A stretch of DNA of 64,000 bases from Lysobacter sp. BMK333-48F3 (GCF_019733395.1 NZ_JAIHOO010000001.1:1736001-1800000); one strand, 5' to 3'. Shown: positions 16,741 to 25,680, counted from the first letter of the stretch. Numbers and translations: made by a program. The notes: generated by a model from the letters alone, not told the origin.

Positions 16741-17769
16741 CTAATACGTCACCAACACCGTGATCGTGTCGCTGTAGCTGCCGACCGTGGCGGTCTGCGG
16801 CGCGACGCGGCCGTACACGGTCAGCGATTGGCTGGCGCCGCTGCCGGTGCCGCTGAGGGTGTCGTTGTTGAGGGTATTGCCCCAGCGTTGGCTGCGGCTG
16901 CCGTCGCGGTACAGCTCGTAGGGCACGAACTGGCCGCTGCCGTTGGCCATGCGGCGGATGTTGCCGCTGGCGTGCAGGCCGTTGTCGAGGCCGATCTGCC
17001 ACGGCGTGCGGCCGGTGCAGACCAGGCCGATGCTGGTGGTCTGGTCGATGTTGCCGGTGATGAAGCCGGGGGTGTTGCCGAAGCCCAGCGTCGGCACCGG
17101 CTTGGGCGTCAGGGTGCAGGCGTTGGGCACCGAGCCGTTGACGGTGAAGGGGAAGCTGCTGGACGTCCCGGGGCTGCCGCCGGATGTGCAGGAGGCAGGC
17201 ATGGTTCCAGAGCCGATGATGGTCGGCTCGTCGTAACGGAATTCGATCTTGGTGTCGGCGGCGGCGGTAAAGCGGTTGAGGTAGGTGCCGGCGTTGAGCC
17301 CGCTTTGCGCCGGAATGCGGCCGTATAGCGTCGCGGTGAGGGTTTGGCTGCCGCCCAGCGCCAGCACCGAGTAGCTGAACTGTAGCGGCAGAAAATTGGG
17401 CACCGTGGCGTTGCCGCGCGCGCCCCAGATCGCGCTGCGTCCTGCATCGGTGTACAACTGCATCTGCATCGGGTCGTTGAACCCGTTGATCAGCCGCCGC
17501 GGATTAAGCGTGCCGCCGCCGTCGGTGCCACTGAAAACGCTCACGCACATGTTGACCTTGGCGGTGCCCAGCACGGCCAAACCGAAGGTCGAGCACGTGA
17601 CGCTCAAGTTCGCGGTGGCATCGACGATGCCGCCGTTGGTCGGGGCGAAGTTGAGATCGGTCATGGTCGCGGAGCAGGTGGTGGCCGCGCGCGCCGCCGG
17701 CGCGTCCAACAACAGCCATAGCAACGCGAGTGCCGCGAGTGCGGTGCGCACGGACGCGTATGCGTTCAT
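16741..17769 (-). CDS. Tandem spore coat U (SCPU) domain pilus protein
   Basis: This 342-residue exported protein has a signal peptide (ALLWLLLDAPAARA) followed by two SCPU domains in tandem, roughly residues 30-185 and 200-342. Each ends in the family's terminal beta-strand (the last reads YSDTITVLVTY), and each has paired cysteines (TTCSATM..VTCSTFG; ACTLTP..LVCTGRT). SCPU proteins are secreted by chaperone-usher systems; this one, last in the operon and double the size of the single-domain subunit, is a likely tip adhesin. Its ATG overlaps the usher stop as ATGA. Confidence 0.85.
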   Translation of the reverse strand: MNAYASVRTALAALALLWLLLDAPAARAATTCSATMTDLNFAPTNGGIVDATANLSVTCSTFGLAVLGTAKVNMCVSVFSGTDGGGTLNPRRLINGFNDPMQMQLYTDAGRSAIWGARGNATVPNFLPLQFSYSVLALGGSQTLTATLYGRIPAQSGLNAGTYLNRFTAAADTKIEFRYDEPTIIGSGTMPASCTSGGSPGTSSSFPFTVNGSVPNACTLTPKPVPTLGFGNTPGFITGNIDQTTSIGLVCTGRTPWQIGLDNGLHASGNIRRMANGSGQFVPYELYRDGSRSQRWGNTLNNDTLSGTGSGASQSLTVYGRVAPQTATVGSYSDTITVLVTY

Positions 17770-20204
17770 CGCGGCGTCTCCGCAGCGCAGGTCACCGGCC
17801 CGATCCGGGCGATGCCGTCGCCGCCGGCGTGTTCGTAACGTGCATGTCCGGAGCGCGCATGTTCGAAGCGCGCTTCGCAAACGCGGCCGTCCGGCGCGGT
17901 CGCGCGCAGGCGGTTGTGGTCCTGCAACGCTTCCAGATAGGTCTCGCCGTCGTAGCCGACCCAGGCGTCCTCGCCGTGTTCGCTGCGCACCCGGCTGCCC
18001 GGTGCCAGCGGCCGGCCGGCGGCGTCGTGCAGCACCACCACCGCGGCGCGGATCGGGGTCAGGCCGAAGCGCACCACGGTGCCGGAGCGGTCGCGCGGGG
18101 TGGCCTGGGCCTCGACCCGATCGACCCGCATCTGCGCCGGCAGCGCCATCGCATCGATGCCGAGGCGGTTGCGTTGCCAGGCGTTGAGCGGGGTCACCAG
18201 CAGCATGCCGTCGGCGTCGGTATGGCCGATCGGGCGGTTCTCCAGCAGCACCGGCACGCCGGCGACGCCGTCGGTGGAGACCACCGCGAAGGCGTCGTTG
18301 ACCGAGCGCGCGGCGAAGGCGTGTCCGCCCATCCACACCAACGCGCCGCTGCCGCTGGCGTAGGCGTAGTCCTGGTCGGCGACGCGGGCCAGGCCCAGGC
18401 CGAAGCGGCCGACCGAGTTCAACCAGCCCAGTTCGGCCAGCCCGCCTTCGGCGCCGTCGCCGCCGCGCGCCTGCAGGCGCCAGCCGAAGCCGCCGTCGCC
18501 CGGTACCGGTTGCGAAAGGTCCAGCACCGCCTGGTCGCGGCCGCGATCGCGTTGCAGCGAGGCGGCCAGGCGGGTGCGTTCGCCCAGGTCCAGGCTGAGG
18601 CCGAGGTAGGCGCTGCGGTCGGCGGCCAGGTCCAGGTTCTGGTTGTAGCTCAGGCTGAGGTGGGCGCGGCCGGCGAAGCTGCGGCTCCAGTGCAGGCCGG
18701 CGTAGCGCGCCGGCGCTTGCCGGCGGCCGGCGTCGTCGCGGTAGGCCAGGCGTACGTAGTTCAGGCCGAAGCTGCCCAGGTCGGCGTCGTTCCAGCTCAG
18801 CAGCGCGCGTTCGCTGACCCGCGCCGGGCCGAGGCCGTAGCGCGAGGCCAGGTCGCGGTAGCCGCGTTCGGCGCGGCGGCTGTCGAGCGAAAAATTGAGG
18901 CGGCCGTTGCCCCAGTTGTAGGCCGCCGCGTACTGCCAGCCGCTGCGTTCCCAGGGCCGTTCGTTGCGCGCGTCGCGGCCGTGCGCGAGCGAGCCGCTGA
19001 GCACGCCGGCGCGGCCGAGCAGGGCGACCGCGCCGAACCCGGCGTTGGCGATGCCGTCGCCGCCTTCGCCGTGCGCCTCCACGGTCAGCCGGTCGCTGAG
19101 GCCGTAGCGCAGCTCGGCGCTGGCCAGCGCCGAGTCGCCGTAGGAGAACGACTTCAGCGCGTAGTCCTCGCGCGCCAGGCCCAGGCTCAGCGACCAGTCC
19201 GACAGGCCGCGCGCGAGCAGTTGCTGCGCGGCGTAGAACGGGAAGTCGAGTTGGCGGGTGCGGCCGAAAGCGTCGGTGATGACGATCTGGGCGCTGCCGG
19301 CGCCGCTGATGCCGGGCACGGTGGCGAGCTGGAACGGGCCCGGCGGCAGTTCGCCGCTGTACTGGCGCAGGCCGTTGACGTACAGGTCCACCGCCGAGGG
19401 CAGCGCGACTTCGCCGGCGAAGGTCGGCAGCGGGGTGGTGATGCGGTAGGGCTGCAGGCCGAAGTCGCGGCCCAGGCGCAGGCCGCCCAGGCGCAGCGGC
19501 CGGGTCCAGTCGAGCCGGCCGCTGACCACGTCGCCGACGCTGAGGCTGAGCATCGATTCCGGCGCCGACCAGCGCCAAGTGCTGTCCAGGCGCACCGAGT
19601 CGGTGCGGCGCGGCGCGCCGTCGTTGCGGTAGTGGCGGGTCGCCGCGGTCTGGCTGAACACCCCGGGGCCGAGGCCGAACGCGCGCAGTTCGGCGTAGGC
19701 GGTGACGTTGTCGTTGCGCCGCTCGCGGCTGGCGTAGAGGTCGTAATTGAGCAGCAGCCCGGGCGAGGCGCTGGCCTCGGGCACATCCAGGCCGGGCTGG
19801 TTGAGCCGGGTGGTGGCCAGCGACAGTTGCGACAGCGGCGCGTCGATCGCGACCCGCTGCAGGGCGGCGTCGTAGCGCACGGCCACGCCCGGCACGGCGT
19901 CCACGGCCAGCACCTCGGCCGGATCGTGTCCGGCCAGGACGAAGCCGAGCCCGCGCAGGGTGGCGACGCTGGCGTGGAGCCGACCGGCGCGCAGTTCGAA
20001 CGGTTGCGGCGCCTGGTACGGCCCCTGGTTGAGGCTGACTTCCAGGTACAGCGGCAGGCTCGCGGCCTGGGCGTCGCCGGCGCGGGCCAGCAGCGGAGGC
20101 GGCTCCGCCGCGTACGTCGGCAAGAACGCCGCGAGCAGGCCGGCCGCCATGGCGTCAGCGAGCCGGCGGATCCAGCGCCAGGGCCTGCTCGGTGGCTTCG
20201 CCAT
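17766..20204 (-). CDS. Fimbrial outer membrane usher
   Basis: This 812-residue outer membrane usher forms the secretion pore for pilus subunits. After a signal peptide (AMAAGLLAAFLPTYAAE) comes an N-terminal chaperone-binding region. A 24-strand barrel region follows with the usher signature VDLYVNGLRQYSGELPPGPF near residue 280, then the conserved GSAQIVITDAFGRTR. The plug and C-terminal domains end with VCEARFEH. The length is on the short side for ushers (usually 800-880), consistent with the SCPU-associated branch. Its start overlaps the chaperone gene by 50 bases and its stop overlaps the downstream SCPU gene by four. Confidence 0.92.
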   Translation of the reverse strand: MAKPPSRPWRWIRRLADAMAAGLLAAFLPTYAAEPPPLLARAGDAQAASLPLYLEVSLNQGPYQAPQPFELRAGRLHASVATLRGLGFVLAGHDPAEVLAVDAVPGVAVRYDAALQRVAIDAPLSQLSLATTRLNQPGLDVPEASASPGLLLNYDLYASRERRNDNVTAYAELRAFGLGPGVFSQTAATRHYRNDGAPRRTDSVRLDSTWRWSAPESMLSLSVGDVVSGRLDWTRPLRLGGLRLGRDFGLQPYRITTPLPTFAGEVALPSAVDLYVNGLRQYSGELPPGPFQLATVPGISGAGSAQIVITDAFGRTRQLDFPFYAAQQLLARGLSDWSLSLGLAREDYALKSFSYGDSALASAELRYGLSDRLTVEAHGEGGDGIANAGFGAVALLGRAGVLSGSLAHGRDARNERPWERSGWQYAAAYNWGNGRLNFSLDSRRAERGYRDLASRYGLGPARVSERALLSWNDADLGSFGLNYVRLAYRDDAGRRQAPARYAGLHWSRSFAGRAHLSLSYNQNLDLAADRSAYLGLSLDLGERTRLAASLQRDRGRDQAVLDLSQPVPGDGGFGWRLQARGGDGAEGGLAELGWLNSVGRFGLGLARVADQDYAYASGSGALVWMGGHAFAARSVNDAFAVVSTDGVAGVPVLLENRPIGHTDADGMLLVTPLNAWQRNRLGIDAMALPAQMRVDRVEAQATPRDRSGTVVRFGLTPIRAAVVVLHDAAGRPLAPGSRVRSEHGEDAWVGYDGETYLEALQDHNRLRATAPDGRVCEARFEHARSGHARYEHAGGDGIARIGPVTCAAETPR

Positions 20205-20910
20205 TGATCCTCGCCTTGAGAGTGCCGGCGCCGCGCAGCAGCGCCGCCGGAGCGGTCAACGGCCAGCGCATGCGCTGGCCGGGCAGGACATAGCCGAGCA
20301 GTCCGGGCGCGACCGGGTGGCGCTGGCCGCGTTCGTCGACGAAGGCCAGGTCGGCCAGCTGCGCGTGCCGGTCGCCGCGGTTGCGCACCTCCAGGCTGGC
20401 GCGGTCGCCGTCGAAGCTCAGTGCCGCGCCCAACTGCGGCGCGGCCGGCGGGTCGCCGGCGGCGGCCAGGAACACCGGCACCGAGTAGCGCAGGACGAAC
20501 TGCAGGCCGGGCTTGCGGGCGCCGTCCGCCGGCGGCAACTCGTCGACGATCAGGCGATAGCTTTCCTCGGCCGGCGGCGGCGGGCCGAGCCGGATCACCC
20601 GCACCAACTGGCGCGCGCCGGGCGCGAGTTCGAGCATCGGCGGGCTCGCCGCCAGCGCGCGGCTGGGTTCGAAGCGCTCGCCGGCCTCGTCCTGGATCCA
20701 GCGGAACACCCGCACCTGGGCCTGCAGCGGGTGTTCGCCGCCGTTGATCAGCCACAGCCCGTCGGCCTGGCGGCGCGCGCTCAGGGTCAGGGTGGTCGGG
20801 GTCAGCTGCAATCCGCCGGCGCCCGCGGCCGGAGCGGCCAGGGCGACGGCCGCGCACAGCAGCGCGGCGGTCAGGCGGCGGACGGCGGTGGCGGGCCGGC
20901 GGCCGGGCAT
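20155..20910 (-). CDS. Periplasmic pilus chaperone
   Basis: This 251-residue PapD-like chaperone donates a beta strand to SCPU pilus subunits in the periplasm. It has a signal peptide ending APAAGAGG, two immunoglobulin-like domains, and the typical segments LTLSARRQADGLWLIN, PPMLELAPGARQLVRVIRL and SYRLIVDELPP. The conserved Arg of the subunit-anchoring site is likely in VRVIRL. It begins ten bases after the pilin gene stop and its end overlaps the usher start, so all four pilus genes form one minus-strand operon. Confidence 0.9.
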   Translation of the reverse strand: MPGRRPATAVRRLTAALLCAAVALAAPAAGAGGLQLTPTTLTLSARRQADGLWLINGGEHPLQAQVRVFRWIQDEAGERFEPSRALAASPPMLELAPGARQLVRVIRLGPPPPAEESYRLIVDELPPADGARKPGLQFVLRYSVPVFLAAAGDPPAAPQLGAALSFDGDRASLEVRNRGDRHAQLADLAFVDERGQRHPVAPGLLGYVLPGQRMRWPLTAPAALLRGAGTLKARINGEATEQALALDPPAR

Positions 20911-20920
20911 CGGCGCCCGG

Positions 20921-21424
20921 TCAGTAGGTGATCGTGGCGGTCACCACGTCGCTGTAAGTCGCAGCGGGAAAGTTGGCGCTGGGGGTCCTCCCATAGACCG
21001 GCAGGTTCTGCGCCGCGCCGGTGCCGGAACCGGCCAGGACGTTGCCGCCGACGCCGGTGGTGCTGCCCCAGACGTCGCCGGACCCGCGCGCGCCGGCGCG
21101 GTAGAGCTGGTAGGGCACCTCGGTGGTGCCGTCGCTCATCTTGCGGCTGTTGACGTCGCTGCCGTTCTGGCCGTTGTCCAGGGCGATGGTGTAGGCGGTG
21201 CCCGGGGTGCAGGTGACGACCAGCTGGCCCTGCGCGTCGACGTTGGTCGCGGTCGAGGCGACGCTGCCGAAGTTGACGTCGGTTGGCGCGGTGGCGCTGA
21301 TCGTGCAGCTGCTGGTGATGGTGATGGTGACGTCGAAAGTGGTGCTGTCGTCGGCGGCCAGGGCGGGCGCGGCGGCGGCGAGCAGAGCGAAAGCGGCGAC
21401 GGAGCGGAGCGATGCGGAACGCAT
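20921..21424 (-). CDS. SCPU-family pilus subunit
   Basis: This 167-residue exported single SCPU-domain protein is the first gene of the chaperone-usher operon and the probable major subunit. The signal peptide ends AAPALAAD; the mature part has the paired cysteines SSCTISA and VTCTPG, and the C-terminal donor-strand segment ATYSDVVTATITY. The ATG at 21424 is preceded by a strong ribosome site (aaggag). Two related regulatory features lie upstream: a short hairpin in the leader and a Clp-like site. Confidence 0.9.
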   Translation of the reverse strand: MRSASLRSVAAFALLAAAAPALAADDSTTFDVTITITSSCTISATAPTDVNFGSVASTATNVDAQGQLVVTCTPGTAYTIALDNGQNGSDVNSRKMSDGTTEVPYQLYRAGARGSGDVWGSTTGVGGNVLAGSGTGAAQNLPVYGRTPSANFPAATYSDVVTATITY

Positions 21425-21498
21425 GGATCGGTTCTCCTTGCGCAGAGCGCTATGGACGCGCCGGCGAGGCTACCGGCTAACTGGCTACAACGGAAAAA

Positions 21499-21512
21499 CC
21501 CGCCAGAGCGGG
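21499..21512 (-). other. Leader hairpin before the pilus operon
   Basis: On the minus strand a short stem (cccgc / gcggg, loop of four) is followed at once by five Ts, about 75 bases upstream of the pilin start. It resembles a weak intrinsic terminator in the leader, which could act as an attenuator. The stem is only five bases, so it may be chance. Confidence 0.3.
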
Positions 21513-21589
21513 CAACATAGCGATCCCGCGGCGGACGAAAGCGTCAGCCGGTCACGCGCGCCGTTCGCGCGCAGGCCGGGTGGGTGAAA

Positions 21590-21605
21590 TGTGATTTCCG
21601 TCACG
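21590..21605. promoter_or_regulatory. Clp/CRP-like binding site
   Basis: The sequence TGTGATTTCCGTCACG fits the Clp/CRP pattern TGTGA-N6-TCACA with a single mismatch at the last base. It lies in the divergent region 166 bases from the pilin start and 142 bases from the lipoprotein start. Clp is the cAMP-receptor-like global regulator known in Xanthomonas and Lysobacter. The rest of the 322-base divergent region (21425-21746) shows no gene. Confidence 0.5.
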
Positions 21606-21746
21606 AATTTGCGTTGTGGCCGTTTGCGCAAAAAGGCGGCACGGCGCGCCGACCCGTGTGCTTCGGCCTAGTCGTGACGGCGGCCGGCTTGTGTCGCTAC
21701 CGGCCCGCGGCCAAGATGCCGGTCCGCGACTGGGGAGCCGCACCCG

Positions 21747-22742
21747 ATGTCCATCGTCCGACGCGCCTGCGCCGCGCTGCTGTCGACCGCCGTGCTGTCG
21801 ACCGGCGTGCTGTCGACCGGTGTGCTGTTGATCGGCGTGCTGGCGGCGGCCGGCTGCGGCCGCGCGCCGCCGCCGCCCGAGCCGGTCGCGACCCAGCCGG
21901 TGCAGGCGGTGACCCAACTGGTCGCCGACCTGCGCCGCAACGACCTGGAGGCTTATGCCCGCCACGCCGTGCCGGCGCCGCTGCATGCGCGCCTGGAAAC
22001 GGCGTGGAGCGAGGGCCGCACGGTCTGGCCGCTGACCGAGCTGCCGCTGGACGACCGCTTTCCCAGCTTCATCGCCGCGCTGGCCGCGCCGGACGCCGAG
22101 CGCACCCTGGTGGCGACCTACCGGCGCCAGTTCGCCGGCGCCGATGCCGAGCTGCGCTCGGCGGCCAAGACCCTGGGCCTGTTCGCGGCCCAGTACGTGC
22201 GCAGCGAACCCGGCTACAGCGAGACCGAGCGCGACCACCATGCCCAGCTGATCGTCGCGTTCAGCGCCTGGGCCCAGACCGCGCCGCTGGGCGATTCCAA
22301 GCGCGCCCGTGCGGCCATCCCGCAGCTGGTCGCGGCCGCGCGCGCGACCGGCCTGGCCGCGCCGGACGCCTTCGCCCATGCCGGCATGGACCGCAGCCTG
22401 CGCCGGCTGGGGCCGTTCGTGGAGCGGCTCAAGCAGGTGTTGACCGGATACGGCCTGGACCTGGACGCCGCCCTGGGCAGCGTCCAGGCCAGCCTGGCCG
22501 AGCAGACCGGCGACACCGCGCGGGTGCGGATCCGCTACCGGCTCGCCGGCGAGGCGGTCGACGCCTACGTGCTGGTCGAGCGCCGCGACGGCCGCTGGTA
22601 CCTCAGCGATCTGCTGCGCCATGCCGAGGCCGAGGCCGATGCGCCGGCCAAACCGCCGGCCGCAGCGGCCGCCGGCGTGCGCGCCGGCAAGGCCGCGGCA
22701 GCCGTCGCGGGGCCGGCCACGGCACCGGCCCAGGCGCGCTGA
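21747..22742 (+). CDS. Lipoprotein of unknown function
   Basis: This 331-residue lipoprotein has lipobox AAAGC (cysteine near residue 37) after an unusually long signal peptide. That signal contains a tandem five-residue repeat (STAVLSTGVLSTGVLLIGVL) encoded by 15-base DNA repeats at 21777-21836. The mature part is helical and soluble (QPVQAVTQLVADLRRNDLEAYARHAVP) and ends in an Ala-rich tail. YVLVERRDGRWYLSDLLRH near the C-terminus resembles the end of DUF4878-like or NTF2-like lumazine-type domains, but I cannot assign a family. It is followed 76 bases later by plsB. Confidence 0.65.
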   Translation: MSIVRRACAALLSTAVLSTGVLSTGVLLIGVLAAAGCGRAPPPPEPVATQPVQAVTQLVADLRRNDLEAYARHAVPAPLHARLETAWSEGRTVWPLTELPLDDRFPSFIAALAAPDAERTLVATYRRQFAGADAELRSAAKTLGLFAAQYVRSEPGYSETERDHHAQLIVAFSAWAQTAPLGDSKRARAAIPQLVAAARATGLAAPDAFAHAGMDRSLRRLGPFVERLKQVLTGYGLDLDAALGSVQASLAEQTGDTARVRIRYRLAGEAVDAYVLVERRDGRWYLSDLLRHAEAEADAPAKPPAAAAAGVRAGKAAAAVAGPATAPAQAR

Positions 22743-22805
22743 GCGCCGCCGTGCGGGCCGGCCGCGCCGCCGCAGCGGGTCAGGCGCGCGCCGAAGCCGA
22801 ATAGG

Positions 22806-22811
22806 CATAAT
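22806..22811 (+). promoter_or_regulatory. -10 box placing the plsB transcript start at or near its start codon
   Basis: CATAAT at 22806-22811 matches five of six bases of the -10 consensus. It ends seven bases before the ATG at 22819, so transcription from it would begin at or one base before that ATG and give a leaderless message. No clear -35 is seen. Confidence 0.35.
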
Positions 22812-22818
22812 GATTCGG

Positions 22819-25680
22819 ATGCCGAAACAAACGCCCCTGCCGTTCCCCCACGCCCAACCGAACGACCCGGACGCGCCCGCTCGTCCCGCCGAGGCCGGCG
22901 ACGCCGCCGAGGCGCAGGCCGCGACCGCGCCGAACGCCGACGGGCTCGGGCTAGACGAATCCACCGTGCCCGCGCCTGCTTCGATCGAGCCCGCTCCGGT
23001 CGAGCTCGCAACGACGGGGCCTGCAACGACCGACTCCGTTGCCGCCGAGCCCGCGCCGGCCGAGCCGGTCGCGCGCGCCGAGGCCGCCGCCGAGCCGCCG
23101 CCGGCCCAGCCCGAGCTGCCGATGACCGCCCCGGCCGGCGCCGCGCGCGCGGCCGTGCCGGCGACGCCGCGGCCGTGGTGGGCGCGCCTGCTCGGCAAGC
23201 TGATGGCGCCCTGGGTGTCGGTCAGCATCGAACCCAAGGACCCGGCCGAGCACATCGCCGAGGAATGGGACGGCCGCCCGGTCTGCTACGTGCTGGAAGA
23301 CTACGGCCTGTCCAATGCCCTGATCCTGGAGCGCGCTTGCCTGGAGGCCGGCCTGCCCTCGCCGCTGCAGCCGCTGCCGGGCGATCCGCTCGGCCGCAAG
23401 CGCGCCTATGTCGCCCTGTCGCGCCGCCACGCCGGCACCCTGGCCCCGTCCGGCCCGCCTTCGGCCAAGACCCATTCCGGCTCGCTGGCGCGCCTGCTGC
23501 AGGCGCACCGCGCCGACCCGGCGCTGGACGTGCAGTTGGTGCCGGTGTCGATCTTCGTCGGCCGCGCCCCGGACCGCAGCAGCGGCTGGTTCTCGGTGCT
23601 GTTCTCGGAAAACTGGACCCTGGTCGGCCGCTTCCGCCGGCTGCTGGCGATCGCCCTCAACGGCCGCCACACCATGGTCCGCTTCGCCCCGCCGGTGTCG
23701 CTGCGCGGCATCGTCGCCGAGGGCCTGGAGCCCGAGCGCACCGTGCGCAAGCTCTCGCGCGTGCTGCGCACCCACTTCCGCCGCATCCGCGCGGCGGTGA
23801 TCGGCCCCGACCTGTCGACCCGGCGCATGCTGATCGACCGCGTGCTCGCCGCCGACCCGGTCAAGGACGCGATCAACGACCAGGCCAAGCGCGACAACAG
23901 CAGCAACGCCGACGCGTGGAAAAAGGCCCATGCGATGGCCTACGAGATCGCCGCCGACTACTCGCATCCGGCGGTGCGCTCGGCCAGCTTCCTGCTGACC
24001 CCGGTGTGGAACCGGATCTACCGCGGCGTGCTGGTGCACCACCTGGACAAGCTCAAGCAGGCCGCGCCCGGCTACGAAGTGGTCTACGTGCCCAGCCACC
24101 GCAGCCATCTCGATTACCTGCTGCTGAGCTATCTGCTCTACACCAAGGGCATCGTGCCGCCGCACATCGCCGCCGGGGTCAACCTCAACCTGCCGGTGGT
24201 CGGCACCATCCTGCGCAAGGGCGGCGCGTTCTTCCTGCGCCGCAGCATCCGCGGCAGCGCGCTGTATTCGGCGGTGTTCTCCGAATACGTGGCGCAACTG
24301 GTCGCCGGCGGCTACTCGATCGAGTACTTCATCGAAGGCGGACGTTCGCGCACCGGCCGGCTGCTGCCGCCGAAGGGCGGCATGCTGGTGATGACGGTGC
24401 GCGGCTTCCTGCGTCAGCCGACCCGGCCGGTGCTGTTCCAGCCGGTCTACATCGGCTACGAGAAGCTGATGGAGGGCAACAGCTACCTCGACGAGCTGTC
24501 CGGCAAGCCGAAGGAAAAGGAATCGATCTGGCAGCTGCTGTGGGGCATTCCCAAGGTGCTGCGCTCCAACTACGGCCAGGTGGTGGTGAACTTCGGCGAG
24601 CCGATCCGGCTCAACGACCTGCTCGCCGAGCACGCGCCGCAGTGGACCGGCCAGCCGATCGGCGAAGACGACAAGCCGGCCTGGCTGTCCGACACCGTCG
24701 ACGCCCTGGCCGAGCGGATCCAGGTCAACGTCAACCGCGCCGCCGACGTCAACCCGATCAACCTGCTCGCGCTGGCGCTGCTGTCCACGCCCAAGCACGC
24801 GATGGGCGAGGCCGACCTGCTGGCGCAGATCGCGCTGAGCAAGACCTTGCTGGCCGAGCTGCCGTACTCCGACCGGGTCACCGTGACCCCGCACACGCCG
24901 CAGGAAATCGTCGCCCACGGCGAGGAGATCGGCGTGCTCGAGCGCGTCGCCCATCCGCTCGGCGACGTGCTCGGCGTCGACGGCGAAGACAAGGCGGTGC
25001 TGCTGAGCTACTTCCGCAACAACGTCCTGCACCTGTTCACCGCGGCCTCGTGGATCGCCTGCTGCTTCCAGCACAACCGGCGCATGAGCCTGGCCGGCGT
25101 GCTGCGCCTGGGCCGCAGCGTGTACCCGTTCCTGCAGGCCGAGCTGTTCCTGCCCTGGACCGAGGAGCAGTGGTCGCAGCGGCTGGTGCGCACGGTCGAG
25201 GTGTTCGTGCGCGAGGGCCTGCTGGAGCGGGTCAGCGACGACGACGGCGGCATCCTGGCCCGCAACGCCGGCCAGACCGACGAGGTGTTCCGCCTGCGCG
25301 CGATCGGCCACTCGCTGCAACAGGCTTTCGAGCGCTACTACATCGCCATTTCGGTGCTGGTGAAGAACGGCCCCGGCACGCTCTCGGCGTCCGAGCTGGA
25401 AAGCCTGTGCCAGCTCGCCGCGCAGCGCCTGTCGCTGCTGTACGCGCCGGCGGCGCCGGAATTCTTCGACAAGACCCTGTTCCGCGGCTTCATCCAGAAG
25501 CTGCGCGAGCTCAAGCTGGTGTGGCCGGACAGCCAGGCCAAGCTGGCCTTCGACCAGCGCCTGGACGCCTGGGCCAAGGACGCCAAGGTCATCCTCGGCC
25601 GCGAACTGCGCCACACGATCGAGAAGATCAGCCCGGAGATGGCGGCCAAGCCGCAGACGCCTTCGACCGTGGGCGAGTGA
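22819..25680 (+). CDS. plsB: Glycerol-3-phosphate 1-O-acyltransferase
   Basis: PlsB transfers an acyl group to the sn-1 position of glycerol-3-phosphate, the first step of phospholipid synthesis, at the inner membrane. The acyltransferase block I HRSHLD (H4D motif) lies near residues 427-432, followed by GAFFLRRS, IEYFIEGGRSRTG and VLFQPVYIGYEKL. The protein is about 953 residues against about 807 in E. coli. The extra length is mostly an Ala/Pro/Glu-rich N-terminal extension of about 110 residues before WWARLLGKLMAPWVSV. Two in-frame ATGs exist at 22810 and 22819; I prefer the second because the -10 box overlaps the first. Confidence 0.95.
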   Translation: MPKQTPLPFPHAQPNDPDAPARPAEAGDAAEAQAATAPNADGLGLDESTVPAPASIEPAPVELATTGPATTDSVAAEPAPAEPVARAEAAAEPPPAQPELPMTAPAGAARAAVPATPRPWWARLLGKLMAPWVSVSIEPKDPAEHIAEEWDGRPVCYVLEDYGLSNALILERACLEAGLPSPLQPLPGDPLGRKRAYVALSRRHAGTLAPSGPPSAKTHSGSLARLLQAHRADPALDVQLVPVSIFVGRAPDRSSGWFSVLFSENWTLVGRFRRLLAIALNGRHTMVRFAPPVSLRGIVAEGLEPERTVRKLSRVLRTHFRRIRAAVIGPDLSTRRMLIDRVLAADPVKDAINDQAKRDNSSNADAWKKAHAMAYEIAADYSHPAVRSASFLLTPVWNRIYRGVLVHHLDKLKQAAPGYEVVYVPSHRSHLDYLLLSYLLYTKGIVPPHIAAGVNLNLPVVGTILRKGGAFFLRRSIRGSALYSAVFSEYVAQLVAGGYSIEYFIEGGRSRTGRLLPPKGGMLVMTVRGFLRQPTRPVLFQPVYIGYEKLMEGNSYLDELSGKPKEKESIWQLLWGIPKVLRSNYGQVVVNFGEPIRLNDLLAEHAPQWTGQPIGEDDKPAWLSDTVDALAERIQVNVNRAADVNPINLLALALLSTPKHAMGEADLLAQIALSKTLLAELPYSDRVTVTPHTPQEIVAHGEEIGVLERVAHPLGDVLGVDGEDKAVLLSYFRNNVLHLFTAASWIACCFQHNRRMSLAGVLRLGRSVYPFLQAELFLPWTEEQWSQRLVRTVEVFVREGLLERVSDDDGGILARNAGQTDEVFRLRAIGHSLQQAFERYYIAISVLVKNGPGTLSASELESLCQLAAQRLSLLYAPAAPEFFDKTLFRGFIQKLRELKLVWPDSQAKLAFDQRLDAWAKDAKVILGRELRHTIEKISPEMAAKPQTPSTVGE

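Noticed and set aside
21425..21590. c-di-GMP (GEMM-type) riboswitch in the pilus leader
   Set aside because: The conserved GCAAAGCC core is missing and only a 5-base stem is found.
22951..25614. Very long open frame opposite plsB
   Set aside because: Composition is that of the complement of a GC-rich coding region (Gln/His/Val/Arg-rich), with no domain; plsB is unambiguous.
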